Below, in pieces: positions 25,797-32,917 of a stretch of 32,917 nt of DNA. The position numbers were made by a program, and so were the translations under genes. The number at the start of each line of letters is the position of its first letter. Positions within the stretch are counted from its first letter, which is position 1. The stretch is from Klebsiella pneumoniae (GTDB taxonomy: Bacteria > Pseudomonadota > Gammaproteobacteria > Pseudomonadales > Azotimanducaceae): positions 1-32,917 of the forward strand of contig CAMAVY010000025.1 in the NCBI GenBank assembly GCA_945861675.1. The letters are read 5' to 3'. Under the pieces are notes generated by a model. The model was not told the origin of the DNA and searched no databases. It saw only the letters and a program-made list of their open reading frames with translations.

Positions 25797-26156
25797 CTAC
25801 AACGACGCCGCATCGAACTGCGCCTGTACATGCTTCAACGCAACCGTTCGCCACGCTGCCACGAGTAGTTGCGTGAGCTCGGCATCGTCCAGTCGTTCGA
25901 CCACCACATAGCTCCACACCATTGTGCCTGCGCGCATTGGCACGAAGGTCTCCGGTTGCTCCTCGAACAGTTGTGCCTGCAGCGGCTTCGGTAGTTTCAG
26001 GATCCAGCACGCGTCGCGCGGGGACCACAGCGCAAAGCTCTTGCGTCCGACGTTGAACCAGGGGCGATCGTGATCGGTGACCTCATGCGCACCCGGCAGT
26101 GTGCCTGCCACTCTGCGCACCAGTGCCAGCCGAGGAATGTTGGGATCTGGAGTCAT
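25797..26156 (-). CDS. MmcQ/YjbR family protein
   Basis: 119 residues from the ATG at 26156 (a TTG two codons upstream is possible). The MmcQ/YjbR fold pattern is visible: LPGAHEVTDHDRPWFNVGRKSFALW, then SPRDACWILKLPKPLQAQLFEEQPETFVPMRAG and a C-terminal helix LVAAWRTVALKHV. These proteins have a CyaY-like fold, and some bind DNA; their physiological role is poorly defined. It starts 32 bp after the MFS gene stop and is probably the last gene of the four-gene minus-strand operon. Confidence 0.88.
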   Translation of the reverse strand: MTPDPNIPRLALVRRVAGTLPGAHEVTDHDRPWFNVGRKSFALWSPRDACWILKLPKPLQAQLFEEQPETFVPMRAGTMVWSYVVVERLDDAELTQLLVAAWRTVALKHVQAQFDAASL

Positions 26157-26188
26157 GTTCAACGTTCCTGATCACGGTGGCGCCGAGG

Positions 26189-27514
26189 CTATCCGAGCGG
26201 ACCAATGGCGTCAGAAGTCCGCATGCTCCGTTGATCGAACAACGTCATCAGCGCAGCCGCAGCAAGCACCGTGGCGCTCATTGCGTAGAACATCTGATGC
26301 GGCTCAAGAAAACTGTCGAGCATGGGGAATGCTGCGGCGCCAGACGAGCGCCCGAGATTGGCAATGGCCATGTACACCGCGAACTGCGTTGCGGCGACGG
26401 CGCGATGGCAGATACTCATGAACAACGCGATGATCGACACCATCACGCTCTGCCCGGCGAGGTCGATCAACAACATGGCGCCGGTCGCGACGCCGGGTGT
26501 GTTCCAGTACGCGTGCATGGCGCCCGTTGCGCAGAAGATGCCTGCGGACAGCAGCAGTGTGATCTTCAGCATCCGCGTTGCACCGGCGCGATCGACCAAC
26601 AGGCCGATGAGCAACCCCAGGATGGCTGCGTTGGCGTTGCTCGCGGACAGAAACCATGAGAACTGCTCAGCAGGGTGACCCAGCAGCTTCACGCCCACGG
26701 TGGGATACAACACCACACCGATGCCGGCGCTGCTGCGATATAGAAACTCCACGAGCACCAGCAGCAGGCTCATGGGCACCAGCGTCACGCGCAGTAGATT
26801 GCGGATGATCAGATTCCAGGCCAGCGCGGGCGGTAAGTCGGTGCGAACGGTGCTCGCGCCTTCGGTCCAGGGCAGCAGTCGTTCGCCTGGTCGTTCGCGA
26901 AACAACAACGACACAACAGTCACCAGCACCACCATGCCGACCAGCACGGCGCCGGCCAGCAGCACGCCGCCATGTGCCAGCAGTGTTGCGCTGAGCGCGC
27001 CGGACAACGAGTAGCCAAGCACCTGACCACCCATCATGAAGGAGTTCGCGCGGCCCTGTTCTTCTGCAGGAAGAATGTCGATGGCCATGCCGTCTACTGC
27101 AACGTCCTGCGTGGCCGAGAAAGCGTTGATGGCGAAGGCGACCGCAGTCAGCAATGTGAGCTGATGCATTGGATCGTTAACGGTGAGCAGCATGGCGGAG
27201 GAAAGTGTTACGCCTGTCTGCGCCGCCAGAATCCACGGGCGGCGGCGCCCCATGGGCAGGAACGAATAGCGGTCCATCAGCGGCGCCGCCAGCAGCTTGA
27301 AGGTCCAGGGTAGCGAACTGATGAATGTGAAGCTGGCAACCTGCGCCGCACTCATGCCGCTCTGGAGCATCCACGCGGGCATGGCCAGACTGAACAGGCC
27401 GATGGGAAAGCCTTGCGCGATGTAGAAGACGGCAAACGTGGCGAAGCGCAACCACCTGATGTCCGCTAGCGCCGGCAACGAACGAGACGTCAGCGCAAAA
27501 CTTTCCATACTCAT
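26189..27514 (-). CDS. AmpG-like MFS transporter
   Basis: 441 residues from the ATG at 27514, whose ATGA overlaps the stop of the dehydratase gene; a start four codons upstream (27526) is also open. About 12 hydrophobic segments. Motifs of the AmpG/PAT branch of the MFS are clear: FYIAQGFPIGLFSLAMPAW, FKLLAAPLMDRY (loop 2-3), SATQDVAVDGMAIDILP and EEQGRANSFMMGGQ. AmpG proper imports anhydro-muropeptides, but this branch also includes carriers of other solutes, and no peptidoglycan gene is nearby. Placement after two PLP enzymes suggests uptake or export of an amino-acid-related compound, which is inference. Confidence 0.88.
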   Translation of the reverse strand: MSMESFALTSRSLPALADIRWLRFATFAVFYIAQGFPIGLFSLAMPAWMLQSGMSAAQVASFTFISSLPWTFKLLAAPLMDRYSFLPMGRRRPWILAAQTGVTLSSAMLLTVNDPMHQLTLLTAVAFAINAFSATQDVAVDGMAIDILPAEEQGRANSFMMGGQVLGYSLSGALSATLLAHGGVLLAGAVLVGMVVLVTVVSLLFRERPGERLLPWTEGASTVRTDLPPALAWNLIIRNLLRVTLVPMSLLLVLVEFLYRSSAGIGVVLYPTVGVKLLGHPAEQFSWFLSASNANAAILGLLIGLLVDRAGATRMLKITLLLSAGIFCATGAMHAYWNTPGVATGAMLLIDLAGQSVMVSIIALFMSICHRAVAATQFAVYMAIANLGRSSGAAAFPMLDSFLEPHQMFYAMSATVLAAAALMTLFDQRSMRTSDAIGPLG

Positions 27515-28539
27515 GTTGTTTGCCATGGCAATGCGTCCAGGTCGACATTGCCGCCAGACAGAATGATGCCGATGCGCGGGCCGCCGATACGCGGACCGCC
27601 CTCTGTATTCAGCTTCTGCTCGAGCAACGCCGCGAGTGGCACGGCGGCGGATGCCTCGACCACGATGTTGAGGCGGCTCCAGAGCAGTCGCATGGCCTCG
27701 ACGATGGACGCCTCTGACACCGTGACGATGTCATCTGCGTGTGCGCGCAGCACATTGAATGTGCGTTGTGAGAGAGCGGTGCGCAGGCCATCGGCGATGG
27801 TGTTCGGCGGCAGTTGTGGCTGCAGCACGCCGGTGGCGAAGGAACGTGCCGCGTCGTCTGCGTTCTCGGGCTCTACCGCTACGAAGCGTGTGGGTGTGTT
27901 GCCGGCTCCGTTGTCACGTGGCTTGAACACGCCCAACTTGCTGGCCAGCGCACTGCCTGATGCGAGCCCGCCGCCGCCCACGGGCGTGAGCAGCAAGTCA
28001 AGCGGCCCGACTTCGGCAAACAGTTCCATTGCGGCGGTAGCAGCGCCACATATCACGCGCCAGTCGTCGTACGGATGCACGAAACTGGCGCCGGTACGCG
28101 CCACCACCGCATCGAGTGCGGCTTCGCGCGCCTGTTGGGTGTTGGCGCAGAAGCTCACCTGCGCGCCGTAGGCGCGCACCGCGTCGACCTTGGGCCGCGC
28201 AGAACCCTCTGGCATCACCACATAGGCGGGAATCTGCTTGATCTGTGCGGCCAGCGCCAACGCAGCGGCATGGTTACCCGATGAGTGCGTTGCAACTCCG
28301 CGCGCAAGTTGCGTGGGTGAAAGCTGCTGGACGGCGTTCATGGCACCACGAAACTTGAACGCGCCTACGCGCTGCAGGTTCTCGCACTTGAAGAACAGGG
28401 TTGCGCCGAACATGGCGTCCAGCCCGCCACGCCCCGACATGATCGGTGTGCGCAGTGCATGGCCGCGGATGCGTTTGGCCGCCGCTTCGATATCCGCCAG
28501 CGTTGGCAGTGCTTCTGTTGCTGCTGCGTTGGCGGTCAT
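27511..28539 (-). CDS. Threonine/serine dehydratase-like PLP enzyme (fold type II)
   Basis: 342 residues. PLP-binding Lys in GAFKFRGAMNA (about residue 63), SSGNHAAALA (substrate carboxylate loop), the phosphate-cradle GGGGL in TPVGGGGLASG, and SGGN near the C-terminus mark the threonine dehydratase/serine racemase family. It lacks the regulatory ACT-like domain of biosynthetic IlvA, so a catabolic dehydratase, hydroxyaspartate ammonia-lyase or racemase are all possible. The motif GGPRIGGPRIG near the end comes from a 15-bp tandem duplication (27571-27600), immediately before the conserved ILSGGN strand. The start overlaps the transsulfuration gene stop by ATGA. Confidence 0.92.
   Translation of the reverse strand: MTANAAATEALPTLADIEAAAKRIRGHALRTPIMSGRGGLDAMFGATLFFKCENLQRVGAFKFRGAMNAVQQLSPTQLARGVATHSSGNHAAALALAAQIKQIPAYVVMPEGSARPKVDAVRAYGAQVSFCANTQQAREAALDAVVARTGASFVHPYDDWRVICGAATAAMELFAEVGPLDLLLTPVGGGGLASGSALASKLGVFKPRDNGAGNTPTRFVAVEPENADDAARSFATGVLQPQLPPNTIADGLRTALSQRTFNVLRAHADDIVTVSEASIVEAMRLLWSRLNIVVEASAAVPLAALLEQKLNTEGGPRIGGPRIGIILSGGNVDLDALPWQTT
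27571..27600. repeat. 15-bp tandem duplication inside the dehydratase gene
   Basis: GATGCGCGGGCCGCC followed by GATACGCGGACCGCC encodes a doubled GGPRI on the minus strand. Confidence 0.85.
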
Positions 28540-29744
28540 GCGTGCTGCAGGGCCCGCTCGAAGTCGGCGATGAGATCTTCGGCAGCCTCAAGCCCGACGC
28601 TGAGACGCATCAGCCCCGGCGAAATGCCGCTGCGCGCGCGCTCGGCTTCACTGAGCGTGTTGTGTGAAGACAGCGCCGGCAACGTGACGAGTGACTCCAC
28701 GCCACCCAGGCTCACAGCGTGCACAACCAATCGCAGCGCATCGATGCAGGCGCGGGCGGCGTCAACGCCACCGTGCAGCTCCAATGCCACCATGCCGCCG
28801 AAGCCATCGAACAGCTGTGCGGCGCGCGCATGGCCAGTGTGTTGCTGCAGGCCAGGGTAGTGCACAGCGCGCACCTTCGGGTGCGACTCCAGATGGCGTG
28901 CAAGGGTCAGCGCCGTGGCGTTCTGCTGGCGCACGCGGATGCCTAAGGTCTTCATGCCGCGCTGCAGGAGAAAACACGCATGCGGGTCGAGCGTGCCACC
29001 AAATATGTTGAGGCGCTTGCGCACGTCCTCCACGAGTGCGGCGCGGCCGACCAGTGCGCCTGCAGTGATGTCGGAGTGCCCGTTCAGGTATTTGGTGCAG
29101 CTGTGCAGCACCAGGTCGTAGCCGTGTTCGATGGGGCGGAAGTTGATGGGTGACGCAAACGTATTGTCGATAAGTGCAAGCAAGCCATGCCGCCTGGCGA
29201 ACTGCACAACGGCGATGAGGTCGGCCACTTCCAGGGTCGGATTGGTCAACGTTTCCACGTAGATGGCGCGACTGTTGGGCTGCAGATGTGCAGCCCAACT
29301 GGTGGGTTGGCTGGCATCGATGAACGTGTGCTCAAGGCCCAGGCGCGGAAACTCAGTCGTCAACAGATCGTGGGTGCCGCCATACAGCGACTGCTGTGCC
29401 AGCAGGTGGCCGCCGGGTGCAAGCAGGGTCAGCAGTGTGGTGCTGATCGCCGCCATGCCGCTTGCTGTCACCAACGCCGCCTCGCCACCTTCCAACGCCA
29501 TCAGCTTGCGATGCAGCGCGCTGTGGTTGGGTGTGTTGTTCAGGCGGATGTAACGGATGTCGTGGTAGACCTCGCCGTCTACTGATTCGAACATCGCGCT
29601 TTGAAAGATCGGTGTGATCACGGCGCCGCCATGGCGCGGCGTTTCGCCCGCGTGCACTGCGCGCGTGTCCAGAGACAGTGTGTCCAGAGATCGTGCGGCC
29701 AGTGGTTGCGCGTCGCCTGGCTGTGGGTCGTGGGCGTCGTTCAT
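28536..29744 (-). CDS. Cystathionine gamma-lyase/synthase-type (transsulfuration) PLP enzyme
   Basis: 402 residues from the ATG at 29744. Fold type I Cys/Met-metabolism PLP family: SLYGGTHDLL (PLP-stacking Tyr), ETLTNPTLEVADL, DNTFASP (Asp contacting the pyridine N), and SCTKYLNGHSD with the Schiff-base Lys. The usual YSRxxNPT motif is YIRLNNTPNH here, keeping the Tyr and Arg that bind PLP phosphate from the neighbouring subunit. It could be a gamma-lyase, gamma-synthase or methionine gamma-lyase; the sequence does not decide. A 15-bp duplication (29665-29694) doubles SLDT near the N-terminus. It heads the operon with the dehydratase, MFS and YjbR genes. The stop of a truncated AKR copy lies 8 bp before its start. 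Confidence 0.92.
   Translation of the reverse strand: MNDAHDPQPGDAQPLAARSLDTLSLDTRAVHAGETPRHGGAVITPIFQSAMFESVDGEVYHDIRYIRLNNTPNHSALHRKLMALEGGEAALVTASGMAAISTTLLTLLAPGGHLLAQQSLYGGTHDLLTTEFPRLGLEHTFIDASQPTSWAAHLQPNSRAIYVETLTNPTLEVADLIAVVQFARRHGLLALIDNTFASPINFRPIEHGYDLVLHSCTKYLNGHSDITAGALVGRAALVEDVRKRLNIFGGTLDPHACFLLQRGMKTLGIRVRQQNATALTLARHLESHPKVRAVHYPGLQQHTGHARAAQLFDGFGGMVALELHGGVDAARACIDALRLVVHAVSLGGVESLVTLPALSSHNTLSEAERARSGISPGLMRLSVGLEAAEDLIADFERALQHA
29665..29694. repeat. 15-bp tandem duplication at the N-terminus of the transsulfuration gene
   Basis: Two 15-bp units beginning GTGTCCAGAGA encode the repeated SLDT segment upstream of the conserved TRAVHAGE motif. Confidence 0.85.
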
Positions 29745-29752
29745 GCTCTGAT

Positions 29753-29899
29753 TCAACTGAATGGAGGCGGCAAGGGTGGCACAGCGGGCGGCCGTCCGGG
29801 CACGGCCGGGCCCACGCCTGCCACTGTGGCTAGCATGCCGTGCAACGTGACCGCCAAACGACGCGGATGCACGAAGAAGTGCGCGCTACGAACATGGGC
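29753..29899 (-). pseudogene. 3' remnant of an aldo/keto reductase gene
   Basis: Translated on the minus strand this reads AHVRS... then TLHGMLATVAGVGPAVPG, RPPAVPPLPPPFS and TGA (29753-29755). It aligns with the C-terminus of the intact AKR at 30772-31752 (HLRS..., TLHSLFGAVVGVGLDVPG, RPPAVPTSLP). A 27-bp stretch coding VPGRPPAVP differs at one base. The upstream part of the gene is missing: an in-frame TGA stands about 14 codons before AHVRS. The remnant ends 8 bp before the transsulfuration gene start, so an AKR gene probably once headed that operon. The alignment left of TLHG is weaker and shorter by several residues. Confidence 0.72.
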
Positions 29900-30006
29900 C
29901 GTGTGCTTGGGAGTGTCGTTGTCGTCGGACCGGAGTCGAGCTCATTGAAGTAGCTGGTCAGACGCTTGTGATCCACGCGCCCTGAGTCGCGCGACGCCCC
30001 GCGGAG

Positions 30007-30534
30007 CTAGATAGCAAACACGCCACTGAGATCTACGGCGAAACGCGTACCGGCTTGCAGACCCGACGCAGCAAACACCTCGATTCGCTTCGACGTCGGG
30101 TAAACAACCCAGACCTCTACAGCGCCAGCAGCCAGGTAGGCCGTGGTCTTCTCCTGCAATTCCCGCGTCGAGTTGGAGGGCGATGCGACTTCGACACATA
30201 TCTCTGGTGCTGCTGCGTAGGGCGTTTCGAAGCCATGGGTGTGCATGAATTCAGCCGAACCCCAAGCGATGTCCGCAACCAACACGCCGACACTGGTCAG
30301 TACCGAAGTCTCGACCATCGCGGTACCGGATAGACCATCCAACTGGCGTGCGACGCGGAGTTGGATCGCACCATGAAGATTGCTCGCCGGACTCATCAAG
30401 ATCCGCCCCCACAGGTCGAGTTCAACTTTCCCGGGCAGATTCGCCATCACCGGATCGGCACACAGGGCCCGAAACCGAGCCCCGAGTGCAGCAGGCGTAA
30501 GCGGACTATCAATGACTTCCGACACCGTGGTCAT
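30007..30534 (-). CDS. Uma2-family (DUF820) restriction-endonuclease-fold protein
   Basis: 175 residues from the ATG at 30534, preceded by GGAGGA 7 bp upstream. The PD-(D/E)XK core of Uma2 proteins is visible: VADIAWGSAEF (Asp), PEICVEVASPSNSTRELQEKTTAYLAAGAVEVWVVYP (Glu-x-x-Ser-Pro-Ser and the Lys helix), then the RIEVFAASG strand. Uma2 proteins are common in cyanobacteria and some other phyla, and their function is unsettled; many behave like mobile accessory genes. It stands alone between an AKR remnant and the intact AKR, consistent with insertion. Stop is TAG. Confidence 0.9.
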   Translation of the reverse strand: MTTVSEVIDSPLTPAALGARFRALCADPVMANLPGKVELDLWGRILMSPASNLHGAIQLRVARQLDGLSGTAMVETSVLTSVGVLVADIAWGSAEFMHTHGFETPYAAAPEICVEVASPSNSTRELQEKTTAYLAAGAVEVWVVYPTSKRIEVFAASGLQAGTRFAVDLSGVFAI

Positions 30535-30771
30535 GCCAGCGTCCTCCGAAGTGCTTGTGGTGCGAGCAGCGGATGGGTTTTGTGACAGTGACGAGTATGT
30601 GGCAGCGGCGTGCGACAGGGGAATCCTTCGCGGCACTGATTGGCGATGTCCGCGAGGTTGTATGGCCTGCGGATCCATCAGGTGCGCGTGTTTCGGGCTG
30701 TGCGACTGATGTGACATGCGCGCGGATGACGCCTGCGCGCGTCGAATTCTGGCTCATCCATCGTGCGTGGT

Positions 30772-31752
30772 TCATTGCTTTGGCAAGTGGGATGGAAGCG
30801 ACGTTGGCACAGCGGGTGGCCGTCCGGGCACATCCAATCCCACGCCGACCACTGCGCCGAACAGGCTGTGCAGTGTGTCCATATCCGTTTGCGGCAGCGC
30901 CGGCTTTAACAGTGACGCGATGTTGCTGCGCAGATGCGCATCGTCGCCGGTGCCGAACAGCACAACGTCAGCGCCTGCGGCATCGCGCGCGAAGCGATAG
31001 GCCGCATCGATCATCGTTGCCGCACCGTTCGGATGCAGTAGAAAGTCGAGCGACGGCAGCCCGAGTTCCTGCAGTGTGTCTGCCAGCCGTTGCGGCTGCG
31101 CAAAGATGCCGCGCACCACGAACATCAGCAGTGTGCCTACGCCGTGCTGCCGAGTCAGCGGAAACACGCTGCTGCGCGCGTTCTGATGCAGCATGTGATA
31201 GGCCACCATCACTGACTGCCACAGGCCATCCGGCACTGCCTGCTGCAGCATCTGATGTTGCAGGTCGAAGGGTGGCGTTTCGGTAATGCCCAGATGTCTG
31301 AACTTGCCCTTCGCACGTTCCTCGAGCAACGCGGGCACGAGTTCCGCGCGCACCCGTGCGTAGTTGTCAGGCGTGACCGCGTGCAGCTGGAAGATGTCCA
31401 CGTAGTCCGTGCCCAGGGTGCGCAGCGAGTTGTCCAGGCTTGCAAGCACATCCGCCGCAGTGGCGATGTCCGGCCCACGACCAAAGCCGGCACCGGGCCC
31501 GATGCCGCTCTTGGTGGCGATGATCAACGCACTGCGATCGAACCCGGCAATACCGCGCCCGACCACGGCTTCGGTGCCATAGGCGGCTGCGGTGTCGATG
31601 AAGTTGACGCCGAGGTCGATGGCGGCGCGAACAATGGCCACGGCGTTGTCGGCACTGCCACCGGTGCCAAGACCAAGCCGGCTGAAGCCGCCACAGCCCA
31701 GGCCCGCAACGCTTGCCTTCAATCCGGTGTTGCCGAACGCCCTGAGCTGCAT
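30772..31752 (-). CDS. Aldo/keto reductase
   Basis: 326 residues. TIM-barrel AKR with the catalytic tetrad Asp in FIDTAAAYG, Tyr in the same motif, Lys in IATKSGIG and His in FQLHAV. The N-terminus RAFGNTGLKASVAGLGCGGF is typical. It reduces carbonyls (or oxidises alcohols) with NADP(H); the substrate is unknown. The start lies 2 bp after the TesB stop, with GGAG about 10 bp upstream inside the TesB end, so the two are co-transcribed. The C-terminal Pro-rich tail (DVPGRPPAVPTSLPS) is unusual for AKRs and is shared with the remnant at 29753-29899. Confidence 0.93.
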   Translation of the reverse strand: MQLRAFGNTGLKASVAGLGCGGFSRLGLGTGGSADNAVAIVRAAIDLGVNFIDTAAAYGTEAVVGRGIAGFDRSALIIATKSGIGPGAGFGRGPDIATAADVLASLDNSLRTLGTDYVDIFQLHAVTPDNYARVRAELVPALLEERAKGKFRHLGITETPPFDLQHQMLQQAVPDGLWQSVMVAYHMLHQNARSSVFPLTRQHGVGTLLMFVVRGIFAQPQRLADTLQELGLPSLDFLLHPNGAATMIDAAYRFARDAAGADVVLFGTGDDAHLRSNIASLLKPALPQTDMDTLHSLFGAVVGVGLDVPGRPPAVPTSLPSHLPKQ

Positions 31753-31754
31753 GG

Positions 31755-32720
31755 CTAGTTCGCTCCATCTTGCGGCAGAACGCGCGGAAGAGTGTGCGGA
31801 AGAATGCGCGGCGATGTGTTCGGACGCAGCTGCAGGCTGCCTTCCTGCGCCACGCTGGCAACCCGATGCCCGTCGCGGCGGTACAACGCGCCCTGCACCA
31901 GACCACGTTCGAAACGCACGATCGGACTGTGCATGTCGAATAGCAGCCAGTCGCCGAAGTCGACCTGTTCATGCAGCCACAGACTGTGGTCCAGGCTGGC
32001 ACCGGCAAGCTGGCCGCGCCCCACATGCGGTCGCCAGGCGGTGCTCAGAAACGCACGGTCGGTGGCATACACCAGCGCAGCGAGATGCAGCACGGGGTCG
32101 GTGGGCATCGCGCCATTGGCTCGCAGCCAGATGGCGGTGCTGGGCGCGCTTGGCGTGTCTTCATTCAATGCGTCGATCATGCGCACTTCGATTGGCATGG
32201 AAGCGGGGCTGCGGCCGCGCAACACATCGCGGTTGGGCAGATCGTCGGGCGGCGGCACCGCGCGCATGGCGTCCTGGTGTTCAACGAGTGTGCTTTGCTC
32301 GGCGCTCTCAGATGCCGCGGCCGCATCGTCGGTGCGCGCATCGAACCGGCCGAAGCTGGTCTGCATCTGGAAGATGGTTTGCTCACCCTGTTTCGCGGTG
32401 ACGGTGCGGGCGTGGAAGTTGCGCCCCTGCTTGACCGGGTCGACGTGGAAGTGAATGGGCGTTTCCGGCCGCCCGGGACGCAGGAACATTGCGTGCAGCG
32501 AGTGCATGTGCAGGTCCGACACCGTGCGCGCGGCGGCGACCGTCGCCTGCGCCAGCACCAGACCGCCATACAGCCGTGCTGCTTCCGTAGTGCCGCCCAC
32601 GCCCGCGCCGCCTTTGAATTCGTAGGTCGACAACTGCGGCAGGTCGAGACGGCGCAACAGTTTCGCCAGCGCAGTGCGGCCGGATCGGGCGACGGCCGTG
32701 CCGGGAAGGGACGATGGCAT
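31755..32720 (-). CDS. Acyl-CoA thioesterase II (TesB-like)
   Basis: 321 residues from the ATG at 32720 (a TTG at 32735 is also open). Double-hotdog TesB: YGGLVLAQA in the first half, SLHAMFLRPGRPETPIHFHV, QTSFGRF, then SLDHSLWLHE with the catalytic Asp and AQEGSLQLRP with the catalytic Gln. It hydrolyses medium- and long-chain acyl-CoA to free fatty acid and CoA. Family members end soon after the AQEG strand; here an extra tail SPRILPHTLPRVLP arises from three 12-bp units (31782-31817). Upstream gene of the pair with the aldo/keto reductase. Confidence 0.94.
   Translation of the reverse strand: MPSSLPGTAVARSGRTALAKLLRRLDLPQLSTYEFKGGAGVGGTTEAARLYGGLVLAQATVAAARTVSDLHMHSLHAMFLRPGRPETPIHFHVDPVKQGRNFHARTVTAKQGEQTIFQMQTSFGRFDARTDDAAAASESAEQSTLVEHQDAMRAVPPPDDLPNRDVLRGRSPASMPIEVRMIDALNEDTPSAPSTAIWLRANGAMPTDPVLHLAALVYATDRAFLSTAWRPHVGRGQLAGASLDHSLWLHEQVDFGDWLLFDMHSPIVRFERGLVQGALYRRDGHRVASVAQEGSLQLRPNTSPRILPHTLPRVLPQDGAN
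31782..31817. repeat. 12-bp tandem repeat encoding the TesB C-terminal tail
   Basis: Three 12-bp units (GCGCGGAAGAGT, GTGCGGAAGAAT, GCGCGGCGATGT) encode RILP-type repeats on the minus strand. Confidence 0.8.
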
Positions 32721-32798
32721 CGGAGCGTTTTCCAATTCAGGGTGGGCGCGGGTCGAGCGCCGCAGAGCATAGCGAGTTTGTTGGCGTGGCTTGGGGCG

Positions 32799-32917
32799 TC
32801 AGCCAACCAGATCGCTGATTGGCTCCGCGCGCGTGGACTCCGGAAACACAACCGACTCCAGATGCTGCAGTGGCACGCGCAGATGCTGGTGCAGCACGCC
32901 CTTCAGTACGCTGCGCA
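32799..32917 (-). CDS. C-terminal end of an unidentified protein (cut by window edge)
   Basis: 38 codons open from the window edge to TGA at 32799-32801, reading RSVLKGVLHQHLRVPLQHLE and then SVVFPESTRAEPISDLVG. Codon usage matches the neighbours and no stop intervenes, so it is probably the real end of a gene upstream of TesB on the same strand, with a 78-bp gap. I do not recognise the family. Confidence 0.55.
   Translation of the reverse strand, partial: RSVLKGVLHQHLRVPLQHLESVVFPESTRAEPISDLVG

Noticed and set aside
30535-30771. N-terminal extension of the Uma2 protein up to 30717
   Set aside because: GGAGGA directly before ATG 30534 fixes the start; the upstream stretch is His/Ser/Pro-rich and not conserved-looking.

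Overview
This is a high-GC bacterial chromosome segment, densely packed with short operons. Gene content (lipid-anchored oligopeptidase B, TesB, an AmpG-like carrier, a COG4586/4587/3694-type ABC exporter, many acyl-CoA and xenobiotic enzymes) fits an environmental Pseudomonadota, plausibly a gammaproteobacterium with a broad catabolic repertoire. The taxon cannot be fixed from the sequence alone. I see no rRNA, tRNA, CRISPR array, integrase or complete insertion sequence.

Layout. 1-2274: 3' part of a large LuxR-family (LAL/MalT-like) regulator. 2288-3385: a decayed S41 peptidase gene carrying a (GCATC)7 microsatellite, overlapped by a small minus-strand hypothetical gene. 3822-6107: lipoprotein-type oligopeptidase B. 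6222-11141: five plus-strand genes (NTF2-like protein, Tat-type amidase, DUF2059 protein, glutathione S-transferase, family VIII-type serine esterase). 11132-16222 on the minus strand: an operon of a single-chain biotin-dependent acyl-CoA carboxylase, a limonene-epoxide-hydrolase-like protein and a Gfo/Idh/MocA oxidoreductase. 16433-19079: a three-gene ABC exporter with overlapping cistrons. 19098-20258 (minus): an exported two-domain VOC protein. 20412-21662: a LanC-like gene broken by one in-frame TAG. 21954-22913: a two-hotdog thioesterase. 22990-24772 (minus): PaaI-like thioesterase followed by a cytochrome P450 with an altered heme loop. 24971-25630: NIPSNAP-like protein. 25797-29744 (minus): a tightly coupled operon of transsulfuration PLP enzyme, threonine/serine dehydratase-like enzyme, AmpG-like MFS carrier and YjbR/MmcQ protein. 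29753-29899 (minus): the broken-off 3' end of an aldo/keto reductase. 30007-30534 (minus): Uma2-family protein. 30772-32720 (minus): TesB thioesterase and an intact aldo/keto reductase. 32799-end (minus): C-terminus of an unidentified gene.

How the genes work together. Much of the window handles acyl-CoA and small organic compounds: three thioesterases (TesB, PaaI-like, double hotdog), an acyl-CoA carboxylase, a P450, an epoxide-hydrolase-like enzyme, amidase, esterase, GST, AKR and VOC proteins. The carboxylase/LEH/oxidoreductase operon and the PLP-enzyme operon are the clearest co-transcribed metabolic units. No single pathway can be proved.

Most notable: the single-chain carboxylase has a low-complexity insert inside its carboxyltransferase domain; the P450 has Trp where the heme-loop motif normally has Gly; the LanC-like gene differs from an intact gene by one amber codon; a truncated AKR copy sits 8 bp upstream of the transsulfuration gene with a Uma2 gene between it and the intact AKR; and short local tandem duplications (12, 15 or 18 bp) recur at about ten places, often adding amino acids in frame.
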